From Sedimenticola sp. (GTDB taxonomy: Bacteria > Pseudomonadota > Gammaproteobacteria > Chromatiales > Chromatiaceae), in NCBI GenBank assembly GCA_026994195.1, contig JALWRH010000088.1, forward strand, positions 62,001-126,000: a DNA stretch of 64,000 nucleotides. The letters run 5' to 3'. This document shows, in pieces, positions 48,937 through 58,127 of the stretch (within the stretch, counting starts at the first letter, position 1; the number at the start of each line of letters is the position of its first letter). A program made the position numbers and the translations under genes. Under the pieces are notes generated by a model that was not told where the DNA came from, made no database searches, and worked only from the letters and a program-made list of their open reading frames with translations.

Positions 48937-50241
48937 TCAGGCCTGGGTTCGCTCTCCCATGGGTACATAGTCCCGCTTGGGCGCACCCTGGTAGATCTGC
49001 CGGGGACGCCCGATGCGCAGATGAGGGTCTGAAACCATTTCCGTCCAGTGGGCCACCCAGCCCACGGTGCGGGCGATGGCAAACATCACCGTGAACATAT
49101 TGTCGGGAATTCCCAGGGCGCGGTAAATGATGCCGGAATAGAAATCCACGTTCGGGTAGAGTTTCCGTTCAAGAAAATACTCATCGTTGGCGGCAATCTC
49201 TTCCAGTCTCAGGGCAAGCTCGAACAAGGGATTGTTGCTGTCCGCCAACTTGTCCAGAACCTGGTGGCAGACACTGCGGATAATGCGCGCCCGCGGATCA
49301 TAGTTCTTGTACACCCGGTGTCCGAATCCCATCAGGCGATAGGAATCGTTCTTGTCCTTGGCCCGGGCAATGTACTTTTCGATATTCTCCACATGGCCGA
49401 TCTCTTCCAGCATTTTCAGTACGGCTTCGTTGGCACCGCCATGGGCTGGCCCCCACAGGGATGTGATGCCTGCTGCAACACAGGCGAAAGGATTGGCGCC
49501 GGAACTGCCCGCCAGGCGCACCGTGGAGGTCGAAGCATTCTGTTCATGGTCCGCATGCAGAATGAACAGCAGATCCAGGGCCCGCTCAGCCAGAGGGTCC
49601 ACCTCGTAATCCTCACAGGGTGTGCCTTTGAGCATGTACATGAAATTGGCTGAATAGCTCAGGTCATTGCGCGGATACATGACCGGTTCGCCAATATTGT
49701 GTTTATGGCAGGCCGCAGCAATGGTGGGAATCTTGGCGATCAGCCGGTGGGCGCAGATATCCCGGTGATGCGCATCATGGATATCCAGGGAATCATGATA
49801 GAAACCCGCCAGGGACCCAACCACACCCACCATCATGGCCATGGGATGGGCATCGTAATGGTAGCCTTCGAAGAAACGCAACAACGCCTCGTTGACCATG
49901 GTGTGATGGGTGATAATGTCCTTGAACTCCGCCAGTTCCTGGGCGTTGGGCAGTTCCCCGTATAACAAAAGATAGGAAACTTCGATAAAAGAACTCTTCT
50001 CCGCCAATTGTTCGATTGGATAACCGCGATAACGCAAAATGCCCTCATCCCCATCGATATAGGTGATAGCGCTGTGGCAACTGGCCGTGGAGACAAAACC
50101 CGGATCATAGGTGAACACCCCGGCCTCACCATACAGGCGCGTGATATCGATGGCATCCGGACCTTCGGTGCCCGAGAGAATATCGAACTCGTGGCTGGTT
50201 CCGGAAGGCTCCAGAATAATCTTTGCTTTCTTGTCGGACAT
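48937..50241 (-). CDS. gltA: Citrate synthase
   Basis: The 434-residue type II (hexameric family) citrate synthase has the N-terminal beta-rich extension. Catalytic motifs are [28 protein letters not shown] and the Asp-containing DFYSGIIY. It condenses acetyl-CoA with oxaloacetate. It follows the malate dehydrogenase gene by 12 nt, so the two probably form one transcript that supplies oxaloacetate directly to it. Confidence 0.97.
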   Translation of the reverse strand: MSDKKAKIILEPSGTSHEFDILSGTEGPDAIDITRLYGEAGVFTYDPGFVSTASCHSAITYIDGDEGILRYRGYPIEQLAEKSSFIEVSYLLLYGELPNAQELAEFKDIITHHTMVNEALLRFFEGYHYDAHPMAMMVGVVGSLAGFYHDSLDIHDAHHRDICAHRLIAKIPTIAAACHKHNIGEPVMYPRNDLSYSANFMYMLKGTPCEDYEVDPLAERALDLLFILHADHEQNASTSTVRLAGSSGANPFACVAAGITSLWGPAHGGANEAVLKMLEEIGHVENIEKYIARAKDKNDSYRLMGFGHRVYKNYDPRARIIRSVCHQVLDKLADSNNPLFELALRLEEIAANDEYFLERKLYPNVDFYSGIIYRALGIPDNMFTVMFAIARTVGWVAHWTEMVSDPHLRIGRPRQIYQGAPKRDYVPMGERTQA

Positions 50242-50253
50242 TACACAACTCCG

Positions 50254-51189
50254 TCAGCTTGTCTTTGTTTTCAATCGTTCGATATCCCGCGCTACCGCTG
50301 CGGCGGATTCCCGGAAAGCCCTGTTTTCCACGTCCGTAAGATCCAGGGCCACCACCTCGGCAAGCCCCCGTTCATCGAGGACACAGGGTACGCCCATGGC
50401 AATATCCTGCTGGCCATACTCGCCTTTCAGGATAGCCACGCAAGGCAACAGACGCTTGCGGTTGTGGCTGATGGCATCCACCATGGCGGCGATGGAAGCT
50501 CCTGGCGCGTCATAGGCGCTGGAGTTTTTGCGCAGGGCCAGGATCTCGGCCCCGCCTTCCCGGGTGCGCTGAATTATATCCTGTAATCGCTCTTCGCTGA
50601 TAAATTGCGTTACAGGGATCCCGTTGATCGTACAGAAACGGGGAACCGGCACCATGCTGTCGCCATGCCCTCCCAGCACCAGGGTGGTGATGTCCCGGCT
50701 GGAAAACCCCGTTTCCATGGCTATAAAGGCAGCCATGCGGGAGGCGTCCAGAACCCCAGCCTGGCCGAAAATACGCTCCCGGGGCCAGCCGGTGCGCTGC
50801 CAGACCCGCCAGGTAAGCACATCCACAGGGTTGCTCACCACCAGCACCATGGCATCCGGCGCGTAGCGCATAATATCATCTGTAATGCCATCAATGATGG
50901 CCACATTTGTATCCAGCACATCCGAACGGGACATGCCCGGTTTGCGCGGAATGCCCGCAGTGACCACCACCAGGTCCGCTCCGGCAAGTGCGGCAGGATC
51001 GTTACTGCCTTCCACCCGGGTGTCAAAACTGAAGAATGGCGAAGTCTGCAGAATATCCAGGGCGACGCCCTGGGGAGCATCCGGACGAATATCTATCAAC
51101 GTGATTTCCCGGCAGATTTCCTGTTCAGCAAGAATCTGGGCAGTGGTCTCCCCGACTCTTCCCGCCCCCATGATGGCAACCTTGTTCAT
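50254..51189 (-). CDS. mdh: Malate dehydrogenase (LDH-like MDH)
   Basis: This NAD-dependent dehydrogenase of about 311 residues has a Rossmann motif GAGRVGETTA near the start, VVVTAGIPRKPGMSR, and the catalytic His region LGGHGDSMVP. It belongs to the LDH-like MDH branch rather than the classical enterobacterial branch. The ATG at 51189 has AGGAGGCG directly upstream; the longer frame to 51222 has no ribosome binding site. It precedes gltA and follows a terminator after the malic enzyme gene. Confidence 0.94.
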   Translation of the reverse strand: MNKVAIMGAGRVGETTAQILAEQEICREITLIDIRPDAPQGVALDILQTSPFFSFDTRVEGSNDPAALAGADLVVVTAGIPRKPGMSRSDVLDTNVAIIDGITDDIMRYAPDAMVLVVSNPVDVLTWRVWQRTGWPRERIFGQAGVLDASRMAAFIAMETGFSSRDITTLVLGGHGDSMVPVPRFCTINGIPVTQFISEERLQDIIQRTREGGAEILALRKNSSAYDAPGASIAAMVDAISHNRKRLLPCVAILKGEYGQQDIAMGVPCVLDERGLAEVVALDLTDVENRAFRESAAAVARDIERLKTKTS

Positions 51190-51257
51190 GTTCACGCCTC
51201 CTGTTATCTTTCTCCCCTGCATTCAAGCGGGGCCTGCATCAAGCATAGCAAGCTCCA

Positions 51258-51290
51258 AAAAAAAGACCGGGAAACCCCGGTCTTGTTTTT
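51258..51290 (-). terminator. Terminator after the malic enzyme gene
   Basis: The stem AAGACCGGG/CCCGGTCTT (51264-51285, loop AAAC) is flanked by A-runs and T-runs, so it can act in both directions. It separates the malic enzyme gene from mdh-gltA. Confidence 0.88.
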
Positions 51291-51310
51291 CAGCTACGCC
51301 CGAAAACAGG

Positions 51311-52579
51311 TCAGAAGCTGTCCATGGGAGGATAGTGTACCGGCCAGGGCGCCCGCGCCACGCCGGTCTCTACCGCGGCCCGCGCCACTGCCGGCGGAAT
51401 AGCTTCGCGCAGGCGGACATCCAGAGGCTTGGGCAGGATATAGTCCGGCCCGGATTCCAGCCGCTCCAGGCCATAGGCTGCCAGCACATCCTCCGGCACG
51501 GGTTCATGGGTGAGTTTTTTCAGGGCATGAACAGCTGCGATCTGCATGGCCTCATTGATGCAGCAGGCACGCACATCCAGAGCACCGCGAAAAATAAAGG
51601 GGAAGCCCAGCACGTTGTTCACCTGGTTGGGATAGTCTGAACGGCCTGTAGCCATGATCAGGTCATCGCGTACCTGGTTGGCAATTTCCGGACGAATCTC
51701 GGGAACCGGATTGGAGAGCGCAAAAACCACCGGCTTGTCGGCCATGCTTGCAAGCATTTCCGGGCTCACCAGATCGGGACCGGAAACACCGATGAATACG
51801 TCGGCGCCATGCATGGCTTCCGACAGGGTGCGGCGCTCCGTATCCGCGGCCACACTGAACTTGAAGGGATTGAGGTTCTCGCGTCCCGTGTGGATCACGC
51901 CCTGGCGATCGAGTACCAGAATGTTGTTCCGGTGCGCCCCCATGTTGCACAGCAGGCGTACAGCGGCAATGCCGGCCGCCCCCGCGCCCAGCACCACAAT
52001 GCGGGCGTCTTCCAGGGTCTTACCCTGAATCTCCAGGGCATTGAGCAGCCCTGCCGCAATAATGATGGCCGTGCCGTGCTGGTCATCATGGAACACAGGA
52101 ATGTCCAAACGCTCCATGAGCGCCTGCTCGATTTCGAAGCAGTGTGGCGCGGCAATGTCTTCCAGGTTAATGCCACCAAAGGTGGGAGCAATACGCACCA
52201 CGGTATCAATGAAAGTACTGGGATTGGCCGCATCCACCTCGATATCGAACACATCGATACCGGCAAAATGCTTGAAAAGCACCCCCTTGCCCTCCATCAC
52301 CGGTTTACCTGCCAGCGCCCCCGTATTGCCCAGGCCCAGAACAGCCGTGCCGTCTGTGATCACCGCCACCAGATTGCCCTTGGCCGTATAGCGATAGGCG
52401 TCTTCCGGATTTTCCGCAATGCGGCGCACCGGCTCTGCCACACCGGGCGTATAGGCGAGAGCCAGATCCTGCGGCGTATTCGCGGGTTTTGTCAGCTCAA
52501 CGCTGATCTTTCCCGGAACGGGGTGTTCGTGGTATTCCAGCGCAGCCTGGTTGATATCCGCGTCAGCATCTTTGCTCAT
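51311..52579 (-). CDS. maeB: NADP-type malic enzyme, short form
   Basis: This 422-residue enzyme converts malate to pyruvate and CO2. It has [11 protein letters not shown], then [15 protein letters not shown] and [13 protein letters not shown] dinucleotide-binding segments. It resembles MaeB but lacks the C-terminal phosphotransacetylase domain, so it is the short version. NADP or NAD preference cannot be read with certainty. Its GGGAGG ribosome binding site lies next to the tandem repeat array upstream. Confidence 0.9.
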   Translation of the reverse strand: MSKDADADINQAALEYHEHPVPGKISVELTKPANTPQDLALAYTPGVAEPVRRIAENPEDAYRYTAKGNLVAVITDGTAVLGLGNTGALAGKPVMEGKGVLFKHFAGIDVFDIEVDAANPSTFIDTVVRIAPTFGGINLEDIAAPHCFEIEQALMERLDIPVFHDDQHGTAIIIAAGLLNALEIQGKTLEDARIVVLGAGAAGIAAVRLLCNMGAHRNNILVLDRQGVIHTGRENLNPFKFSVAADTERRTLSEAMHGADVFIGVSGPDLVSPEMLASMADKPVVFALSNPVPEIRPEIANQVRDDLIMATGRSDYPNQVNNVLGFPFIFRGALDVRACCINEAMQIAAVHALKKLTHEPVPEDVLAAYGLERLESGPDYILPKPLDVRLREAIPPAVARAAVETGVARAPWPVHYPPMDSF

Positions 52580-52615
52580 GGGTTGCCTCCCGATAAACTA
52601 CAACAAATGGATACG

Positions 52616-52916
52616 TCGCACCGCCATCCCTGGCTCCTTGCGGCATACGACCGCCATGGAGGGTGGAAGTGCCGGTAATGCATGGAGCAATTGCCGGCCG
52701 ACCGCCATGGAGGGTGGAAGTGCCGGTAATGCAGGAGCACATCGGCCATTCCATCCCTGGAAATCGCCGCACCGCCATCCTTGGCTCCTTGCGGCATACG
52801 ACCACCATGGACGGCGGAAGTGCCGATAATGCAGGAGCACATCGGCCATTCCATCCCTGGAAATCGCCGCACCGCCATCCTTGGCTCCTTGCGGCATACA
52901 TTCCATCCCTGGAAAT
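52616..52916. repeat. Tandem/mosaic repeat array, 100-bp period
   Basis: The region between rpmE and maeB is built from three modules. A (~32 bp, containing GCCATCCYTGGC) occurs 3 times, B (~34 bp, containing CCATGGAGGGTGG) 3 times, and C (~35 bp, containing TTCCATCCCTGGAA) twice plus a truncated copy. Two full 100-bp units B-C-A lie at 52700-52799 and 52800-52899; they differ at about 4 positions. Modules A and C share the core CCATCCCTGG and can fold into short hairpins. Long frames through the array give spurious repetitive peptides. Confidence 0.9.
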
Positions 52917-52943
52917 AACAAAGGCGCCACGAGGGCGCCCTTT
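52917..52943 (-). terminator. Probable rpmE terminator
   Basis: The stem GGCGCC/GGCGCC (52923-52939, loop ACGAG) lies 23 nt after the rpmE stop. On the minus strand it is followed by TTTGTTATTT. The U-run is imperfect. Confidence 0.6.
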
Positions 52944-52965
52944 CGCATACGGCTTGCGCGCAGGC

Positions 52966-53166
52966 TCAGCGAGCGTAACGCTTGCGGAACTTGTCCACGC
53001 GACCTGCGGTATCCATGATCTTCTGCTGTCCGGTGTAGAACGGATGGCAGGCAGAACATATTTCGATATGCAGATCCTTGCCCAGGGTGGAACGGGTTTC
53101 AAAGGAGTTGCCGCAGCTGCAAGTCACCTTGATGTCATTGTAATCAGGATGGATGTCCGCTTTCAT
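52966..53166 (-). CDS. rpmE: 50S ribosomal protein L31, zinc-binding form
   Basis: This is the 66-residue ribosomal protein with the C+ zinc motif: CSCG (residues 16-19) and CSACH (37-41). It starts [19 protein letters not shown]. The zinc-containing form is typical when zinc is available. Its own promoter lies at 53240-53268. Confidence 0.98.
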   Translation of the reverse strand: MKADIHPDYNDIKVTCSCGNSFETRSTLGKDLHIEICSACHPFYTGQQKIMDTAGRVDKFRKRYAR

Positions 53167-53239
53167 GTTCCGTCTCCGGCCTATGGCCGCTTAAATAATA
53201 AATTCGTTGATCTGACGCCTCAGCGCCACGGAGTCGCGC

Positions 53240-53268
53240 ATTTTAGGGAAGCCCAGGGCAAATTTCAA
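53240..53268 (-). promoter_or_regulatory. rpmE promoter (sigma-70 type)
   Basis: On the minus strand TTGAAA and TAAAAT are separated by exactly 17 bp. The promoter lies about 75 bp before the rpmE ATG and overlaps the end of rof. Confidence 0.8.
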
Positions 53269-53510
53269 GAACTAATTTGCTTGATATGATCCAGGCGAAA
53301 ATCCAGAATCTCCCCGGCAGGGGTTTCCAGGCGCAGGTACTCCGCCCCCTGACGAGTAAACACGTCCAGCACCCGGCCCTGCAGCCTTTGTTCCTCATGC
53401 CGCTCATCCCGGCACACCAGCTCCACCCTCGCCCGGTGCATGGCCAGCAATTCGTACTCACTGTGCAAACCGCAATCGATGGGCTCGTAGCCACCACCTT
53501 CTTCACTCAT
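53265..53510 (-). CDS. rof: Rof-like Rho-binding antiterminator
   Basis: The 81-residue protein has the Rof (YaeO) architecture: YEPIDCGLHSEYELLAMHRA, then VELVCRD, LDVFTRQGAEYLRLETPAGE and LDFRLDHIKQIS. Known Rof binds Rho and inhibits termination. Length and motif order match E. coli Rof. It overlaps the 3' end of hemW by 8 nt. Confidence 0.85.
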   Translation of the reverse strand: MSEEGGGYEPIDCGLHSEYELLAMHRARVELVCRDERHEEQRLQGRVLDVFTRQGAEYLRLETPAGEILDFRLDHIKQISS

Positions 53511-54642
53511 GGAACATCACCAGCAAATCATTGAGAAAACGCCGCCCCAGAGGCGTCGGCTGCAGCCACTCCCCGGACGCCCTCAGCAGTCCTTTGGCGC
53601 GCGCCCGGGCCAGGGAGTCCTCCAGTGAAGACAGGGGCAGGCCCGTTCTTTTCCGGAACAGGGCCAGGGGCGCGCCTTCTCGGAGACGCAGTACGTTCAT
53701 CATGAACTCCAGACGCAGATCCGCCCGGTTCAGCAGGCGCCAAGCCGTCTTTCCGCCCTGCATGTAGGCCTGGGGCTGACGTTCACGCCAATAGCGCTGC
53801 ACCCCTGATTTCCCAGTAAGTTTGCCATGGGCTCCCGCCCCTGCGGCAAGGTAATCGCCAAACTGCCAGTAATTGAGATTGTGACGGCAATACAGCCCGT
53901 CCCGCGCATAGGCCGAGACCTCGTATTGGCCATAGCCATGCTTCGCCAGTAGAGCCTGGCCGGCTTCCTGTACGTCCCACAGCAGTTCCTCCGGAGGCAG
54001 CGCCGGCGGCTGGTGATGAAACAGGGTATTGGGTTCGAGGGTGAGCTGATACCAGGACAGATGTTCCGGCGCCAGCTCCAGGGCCTGGCGCAGATCATCC
54101 AGCGCCTGTTGCAGGGTCTGCTCAGGCAGGCCGAACATGAGGTCCAAGTTGATGTTCTGGAAGCCTGCCCGGCGCGCGAGATGAAAGGCATCCTGAGCCT
54201 GCCGGGGGTCGTGCACCCGTCCCAGGGCTTTGAGCTTGTCTGCGGCAAAGCTCTGCACGCCAATGGAAATACGGTTCACCCCGGCTTCCCGGTAGTCGGC
54301 AATATGACCGGCATCCACGGCGCCGGGGTTGGCTTCCAGGGTGATCTCGGCGTCATCCGCCACAGGCAGGCGGCTTCTGATACCCTCCAGCAACTGCCGG
54401 ATGGCCGCGCCACTGAACAGGCTTGGGGTGCCACCGCCGATGAAGACCGTCTGCACCTCCCGGCCGCCTGTCCGCGCCGCATCGTCCTCCACATCCGCCA
54501 GCATGGCCTCCAGGTAAGCCCGTTCCGGCAATTCGCCCTTTATGGCATGGGAGTTGAAATCACAATACGGGCACTTGCGCAGGCACCAGGGGATGTGCAG
54601 ATACAGGGAAAGGGGCACATCCCCTGGCTGGAGTGCGGTCAC
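53503..54642 (-). CDS. hemW: Radical SAM heme chaperone HemW
   Basis: The 379-residue protein has the radical-SAM motif CLRKCPYCDFNSH (CxxxCxxC, residues ~19-26), then GGGTPSLFSG and the HemW C-terminal domain. It binds heme and delivers it to target proteins; it is not the HemN coproporphyrinogen oxidase (the HemN-specific extra Cys is absent). The GTG start overlaps the TRAP protein's TGA (GTGA). Confidence 0.93.
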   Translation of the reverse strand: MTALQPGDVPLSLYLHIPWCLRKCPYCDFNSHAIKGELPERAYLEAMLADVEDDAARTGGREVQTVFIGGGTPSLFSGAAIRQLLEGIRSRLPVADDAEITLEANPGAVDAGHIADYREAGVNRISIGVQSFAADKLKALGRVHDPRQAQDAFHLARRAGFQNINLDLMFGLPEQTLQQALDDLRQALELAPEHLSWYQLTLEPNTLFHHQPPALPPEELLWDVQEAGQALLAKHGYGQYEVSAYARDGLYCRHNLNYWQFGDYLAAGAGAHGKLTGKSGVQRYWRERQPQAYMQGGKTAWRLLNRADLRLEFMMNVLRLREGAPLALFRKRTGLPLSSLEDSLARARAKGLLRASGEWLQPTPLGRRFLNDLLVMFHE

Positions 54643-55718
54643 ACGGCGTCCCGGGCCTTGAGATAGGCCAGATCGGAAATCCGGCTGTATTTTCTGGAGG
54701 CTTCCAGGAAGGCCGTGTAGCTCTCATAGATCTTTTTCGCCGGCGCATTCTGCGCCGCAAGGTCCGCCGCCACTTCGGCGGACACCTTGCGCAGTTGGGT
54801 CAGCACATCGTCGGGATAGGCGCGCAACTGCACATGATGTTTGTTCACCAGTTGCTCCAGTGCGCCGGGGTTGCGCGCGCTGTATTCCGCCATCATATCC
54901 AGATTCACCACCCGGCAGGCGTTTTCCACAATGGCTTGCAGGTCTTTCGGCAGGGCCTCGAAAGCCTTGCGGTTGATCAGGGCTTCAAGAATAGTGCCTG
55001 GCTCATGGAAGCCCGGGTAGTAGTAATACTTGGCCGCCTTGTACAGGCCGAAAGCCAAATCATTGTACGGTCCCACCCATTCGGTGGCGTCAATGGTGCC
55101 GGAGGTCAGGGCGGTGAACAGCTCACCGCCGGGCAGATTCACGGGCGTGCCGCCCAGACGTTTGAGAACTTCGCCCCCCAGGCCGGGAATACGCATTTTC
55201 AGACCCTTCATGTCCGCCAGGGAATTGATTTCCTTGTTGAACCACCCCCCCATCTGCACCCCAGTATTGCCCGCAGGCCGGCCGATAACGCCAAAGGGCT
55301 TGTAAGTCTCGTCCCAAAGCTTCTGGCCACCACCGTAATAGATCCAGCCGTTCATTTCATTGGCCGTCATGCCAAAAGGCATGGTGGAAAAGAACTGGGC
55401 TTCGGGCACTTTGCCCTTCCAGTAGTAGGCGGAGGCATGTCCCATTTCCGCCGTGCCTCGGGAAACAGCATCGAACACCTCGAAGGCCGGCACCAGTTCC
55501 TTGGCGCCATATACTTTGACCCGGAGGCGCCCGCCGGACATTTCCGTAATCAGCCGAGCCAGGTTGTTGGCGCCTGTTCCCAGGCCGGGAAAGTTCTTGG
55601 GCCAGGTGGTGACCATTTTCCATTTGATGGTGGAACCCGCACGGGCCAGGCTGCTGGCGCCTACCCCGGCGGCGGCTACGGCCACGCCGGTTTTTTTCAG
55701 AAAATCTCTGCGATCCAT
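54639..55718 (-). CDS. TRAP transporter substrate-binding protein (DctP family), Tat-exported
   Basis: This periplasmic binding protein of about 359 residues has a twin-arginine signal (MDRRDFLKKTG...). The body has WPKNFPGLGTGANNLARLI, then LTSGTIDATEWVGPYNDLAFGLYKAAKYYY, like keto-acid/lactate-binding TakP-type proteins. The start at 55718 has GAGG ~8 nt upstream; a TTG at 55724 is an alternative. There are no DctQ/DctM membrane partners nearby. It is coupled to hemW by GTGA, an unexpected pairing. Confidence 0.88.
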   Translation of the reverse strand: MDRRDFLKKTGVAVAAAGVGASSLARAGSTIKWKMVTTWPKNFPGLGTGANNLARLITEMSGGRLRVKVYGAKELVPAFEVFDAVSRGTAEMGHASAYYWKGKVPEAQFFSTMPFGMTANEMNGWIYYGGGQKLWDETYKPFGVIGRPAGNTGVQMGGWFNKEINSLADMKGLKMRIPGLGGEVLKRLGGTPVNLPGGELFTALTSGTIDATEWVGPYNDLAFGLYKAAKYYYYPGFHEPGTILEALINRKAFEALPKDLQAIVENACRVVNLDMMAEYSARNPGALEQLVNKHHVQLRAYPDDVLTQLRKVSAEVAADLAAQNAPAKKIYESYTAFLEASRKYSRISDLAYLKARDAV

Positions 55719-55753
55719 TGGCAAACCTCGTTGTTGTTCATTGATTGATTTCC

Positions 55754-55773
55754 ATGGCGCGGGATGGCGCCAT
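55754..55773. repeat. Short inverted repeat in the coq7-TRAP gap
   Basis: ATGGCGC and GCGCCAT form a seven-base stem around a six-base loop. It lies in the 150-bp gap between coq7 and the TRAP gene, close to the REP-like hairpin. Confidence 0.4.
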
Positions 55774-55791
55774 GCCGGATCATTACCGTAG

Positions 55792-55809
55792 GTCGGACTT
55801 CAGTCCGAC
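55792..55809. repeat. REP-like hairpin GTCGGACT-TC-AGTCCGAC
   Basis: A perfect eight-base stem with a two-base loop lies within GTAGGTCGGACTTCAGTCCG. Elements of this form are dispersed in many gammaproteobacteria, often downstream of genes. Only one copy is in the window. It may act as a coq7 transcript end stem. Confidence 0.6.
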
Positions 55810-55868
55810 ATTTCCCATCGTGGCGATTGTTGTCGTGCTGAAGCCTGTCCCACGGCAAAATCGACAGC

Positions 55869-56528
55869 TTATAGACGGTAAACCGAAGTGGTCATGACCT
55901 TGGACATGAACTTCATGGCCGCTTTCACCGGCCCGGGGAGCTCAATACCCCCGTGGGATTTAGCCGTCTGGCCATGGCGGATCTCATCCTCTTTCATCTG
56001 TTCCAGGATAGCGCGGGTGCGGCAGTCGGATTCCGGCACCTGGGCCAGGTGTTCATCCAGATGCCCTTCCACCTGCTTTTCCGTCTCGGCCACGAAACCC
56101 AGGCTCCACTTGTCTCCGGCCAGCCCCGCTGCGGCTCCCAGGGCGAATGAACCGGCATACCACAAAGGATTGAGCAGGCTCAGGCGTCCGTCCAGCTCCT
56201 CCACCCGCTGCTCGCACCAATCGAGGTGGTCATTTTCTTCAGCGGCGGAACGTTCCATGCTGCGTTTCACTTCCTCCCGGCGGGCGGTAAGAGCCTGCCC
56301 CTGGTACAGGGCCTGGGCGCAGACTTCTCCCGTGTGATTGATGCGCATGAGACGGGCCACGTGATCCCGCTGGCTCTCGGGAAGCTCGGATTCTTCGCAG
56401 GTTTCTGCGGGATTGGGGCGCTCGGTCACCAGGGGGCGGCCAAACAGGGTGCGCAGGGCCTGGTCCAGATTCACAACCAGGCGATCTGCCTGGGTCAGGT
56501 GGCGCTGATTTTCAGATTCACTACTCAT
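55869..56528 (-). CDS. coq7: Coq7-type demethoxyubiquinone hydroxylase
   Basis: The 219-residue di-iron enzyme carries out a late ring-hydroxylation step in ubiquinone synthesis. Duplicate iron motifs are visible: HTGEVCAQALYQGQ with EENDHLDWCEQR, and later VEGHLDEHLAQVPESD with EQMKEDEIRHGQTA. It replaces the flavoprotein UbiF in many proteobacteria. It is encoded downstream of the glcF-like gene. Confidence 0.95.
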   Translation of the reverse strand: MSSESENQRHLTQADRLVVNLDQALRTLFGRPLVTERPNPAETCEESELPESQRDHVARLMRINHTGEVCAQALYQGQALTARREEVKRSMERSAAEENDHLDWCEQRVEELDGRLSLLNPLWYAGSFALGAAAGLAGDKWSLGFVAETEKQVEGHLDEHLAQVPESDCRTRAILEQMKEDEIRHGQTAKSHGGIELPGPVKAAMKFMSKVMTTSVYRL

Positions 56529-56575
56529 AATCTATATATCCCTTTGCCGGGCGAGGACCAGCATAAACATTCATT

Positions 56576-57715
56576 TTATTCCCTGACAAGCTGTTGCGCC
56601 AGCAGGACCAGCGGATGCAGGTAAGCCCGTCCGGCAGACTCATCCGCCGCCGCCAGGTGCAGACGGCAGGAGGCATTGCCACTCAGCACGGCATCCGGAG
56701 ACAACCCGGCGATCTCCTCAGCCAGGGGGTCGCGCAGGCTTCCGGCCATCCGGGGGCGCAGCAGCATGGCGGTTCCAGCAGCGCCACAGCAGCCCCCCCG
56801 GCGTCCTATCTCATGAACCTGCAGACCCCGGATTTTATTCAGCAGGCGGAACACTGCCAGCTCCTGTCCCAGCACATTCACCAGGCTGCATGGCAGATGC
56901 ACGGCTACGCTGGCCGCCAGAGACCGGAAACTCAACCGCTGCAGCACCTCTTCCCTGGCCAGAAAGCTGCAGATATCCTCGTGGGGAGCGGGCAGGGAAT
57001 CATAGTCCTGCAACTGCGCGCCACACCCCGTGGCAATGCTCAGGATGGCGTTCAGTGATCCGGCATTCCGGAAGGCATCCACATTGGTCTGCATCAGACG
57101 CTGCGCCCTGGGGGAGTTACCGGCATGGGCATCCAGAGCGCCGCAGCATTGCTGCCCACCAGGCACGGCCACTTCATATCCGGCATGCAGCAGGAGGGTC
57201 AGCGCTGATGAAAGAACCTCCGTATCCAGCAGGGAAGCCGTACACCCTGTGAACAGGCCGACTCTGCCGAGACCTGCCTTCCCTTCCGGCAGGTACAGCG
57301 GTTTCAGACTCATGGGACGGAGAGATGCCTGTGCCGCAAAATATCCCAGCCTCGACCTTTTTGGCAACAGCTTGCCAGGCGCCACGAGCATGCGCCCAAG
57401 CCAGGGACGGGACAGCACCGCTGACAACAGTTTTTCCGCCACAGGCAAAGAAGGGCGGACCATGGATCGCCCACGATCCATGAGGGCAGCAAAAGACACT
57501 TCAGAGGGGCAAATCTTTTCGCAGCGGCGGCACAGCAGGCAACTGTCCAAAAGATCTGCCGCGTGCCGGCCAACTTGCACCTCCCTCTTCTCCAAGGCCT
57601 GGATCAGAGCAATACGCCCACGGGGAGACTGAGCTTCGCTGCCCGAGAGTCCATAGGTCGGACACTCCGCTAGGCACAGCCCGCATTTCACGCATTGCGC
57701 CGCATCAGGAAGCAT
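56576..57715 (-). CDS. GlcF-like iron-sulfur protein
   Basis: This protein of about 379 residues has two 4Fe-4S clusters (CVKCGLCLAECP and CLLCRRCEKICPSE). Two CCG-type heterodisulfide-reductase domains follow, including GGQQCCGALD and GGCCGAAG. It resembles GlcF, the Fe-S subunit of glycolate oxidase. No glcD or glcE is adjacent. The start at 57715 has GGGGAG upstream; the longer frame overlaps the divergent ferredoxin gene and is rejected. Confidence 0.86.
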   Translation of the reverse strand: MLPDAAQCVKCGLCLAECPTYGLSGSEAQSPRGRIALIQALEKREVQVGRHAADLLDSCLLCRRCEKICPSEVSFAALMDRGRSMVRPSLPVAEKLLSAVLSRPWLGRMLVAPGKLLPKRSRLGYFAAQASLRPMSLKPLYLPEGKAGLGRVGLFTGCTASLLDTEVLSSALTLLLHAGYEVAVPGGQQCCGALDAHAGNSPRAQRLMQTNVDAFRNAGSLNAILSIATGCGAQLQDYDSLPAPHEDICSFLAREEVLQRLSFRSLAASVAVHLPCSLVNVLGQELAVFRLLNKIRGLQVHEIGRRGGCCGAAGTAMLLRPRMAGSLRDPLAEEIAGLSPDAVLSGNASCRLHLAAADESAGRAYLHPLVLLAQQLVRE

Positions 57716-57770
57716 CACCGCTCCCCTGGCGTATAATGTCCCCTTCCATCCTTGGCCCGGGTACAGGGAA

Positions 57771-58076
57771 ATGTCCTGTTTTAAATACCATGTATTCGTT
57801 TGCACCAACAAGCGCGAAGAGGGCAGCTGCTGCGCTGACCTGGGCGCGGAAAACGCCCGCAGCTATCTGAAGAAACGCTGCAAAGAACTGGGCATCCATA
57901 GAAAAGGCCAGGTTCGCATCAACAATGCCGGCTGCCTGGATCGCTGCGATCAAGGGCCGGTAGTGGTCATTTATCCCGAGGGAACCTGGTACACCTATAT
58001 AGATAGAGAAGACTTGGATGAAATCATAACATGCCACCTGCAGCAGGGACGGATTGTGGAAAGACTGAAGATCTGA
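57771..58076 (+). CDS. Thioredoxin-like [2Fe-2S] ferredoxin
   Basis: The 101-residue protein has Cys residues placed as in NuoE-type ferredoxins (FVCTNKREEGSCCADLG, then NNAGCLDRCDQGPVVVIYPEG). Such small ferredoxins transfer electrons in the cytoplasm, sometimes with Fe-S proteins. It is divergent from the GlcF-like gene with 55 nt between starts. Confidence 0.9.
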   Translation: MSCFKYHVFVCTNKREEGSCCADLGAENARSYLKKRCKELGIHRKGQVRINNAGCLDRCDQGPVVVIYPEGTWYTYIDREDLDEIITCHLQQGRIVERLKI

Positions 58077-58094
58077 ACTGTCTGTAAAATATTC

Positions 58095-58123
58095 TTGACA
58101 AGAATACTCTAATATTAGAGAAT
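58095..58123 (+). promoter_or_regulatory. Promoter of the candidate sRNA
   Basis: A perfect TTGACA (58095-58100) is followed after 17 bp by GAGAAT (58118-58123), a weak -10. A start near 58128-58130 would place the first hairpin at the RNA 5' end. Confidence 0.5.
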
Positions 58124-58127
58124 GCTC

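Noticed and set aside
52616-52916. Possible CRISPR array
   Set aside because: The repeat units are about 100 bp with no unique spacers between short repeats, and no cas genes are present.
52551-53289. Several frames on both strands through the tandem array, up to 208 residues
   Set aside because: Their repetitive peptides come from the 100-bp repeat, not selection; none has a ribosome site, a conserved domain or codon bias like the neighbours.
57716-57811. Extension of the GlcF-like protein to 57811
   Set aside because: It overlaps the divergent ferredoxin start and has no ribosome site; the ATG at 57715 is preceded by GGGGAG.
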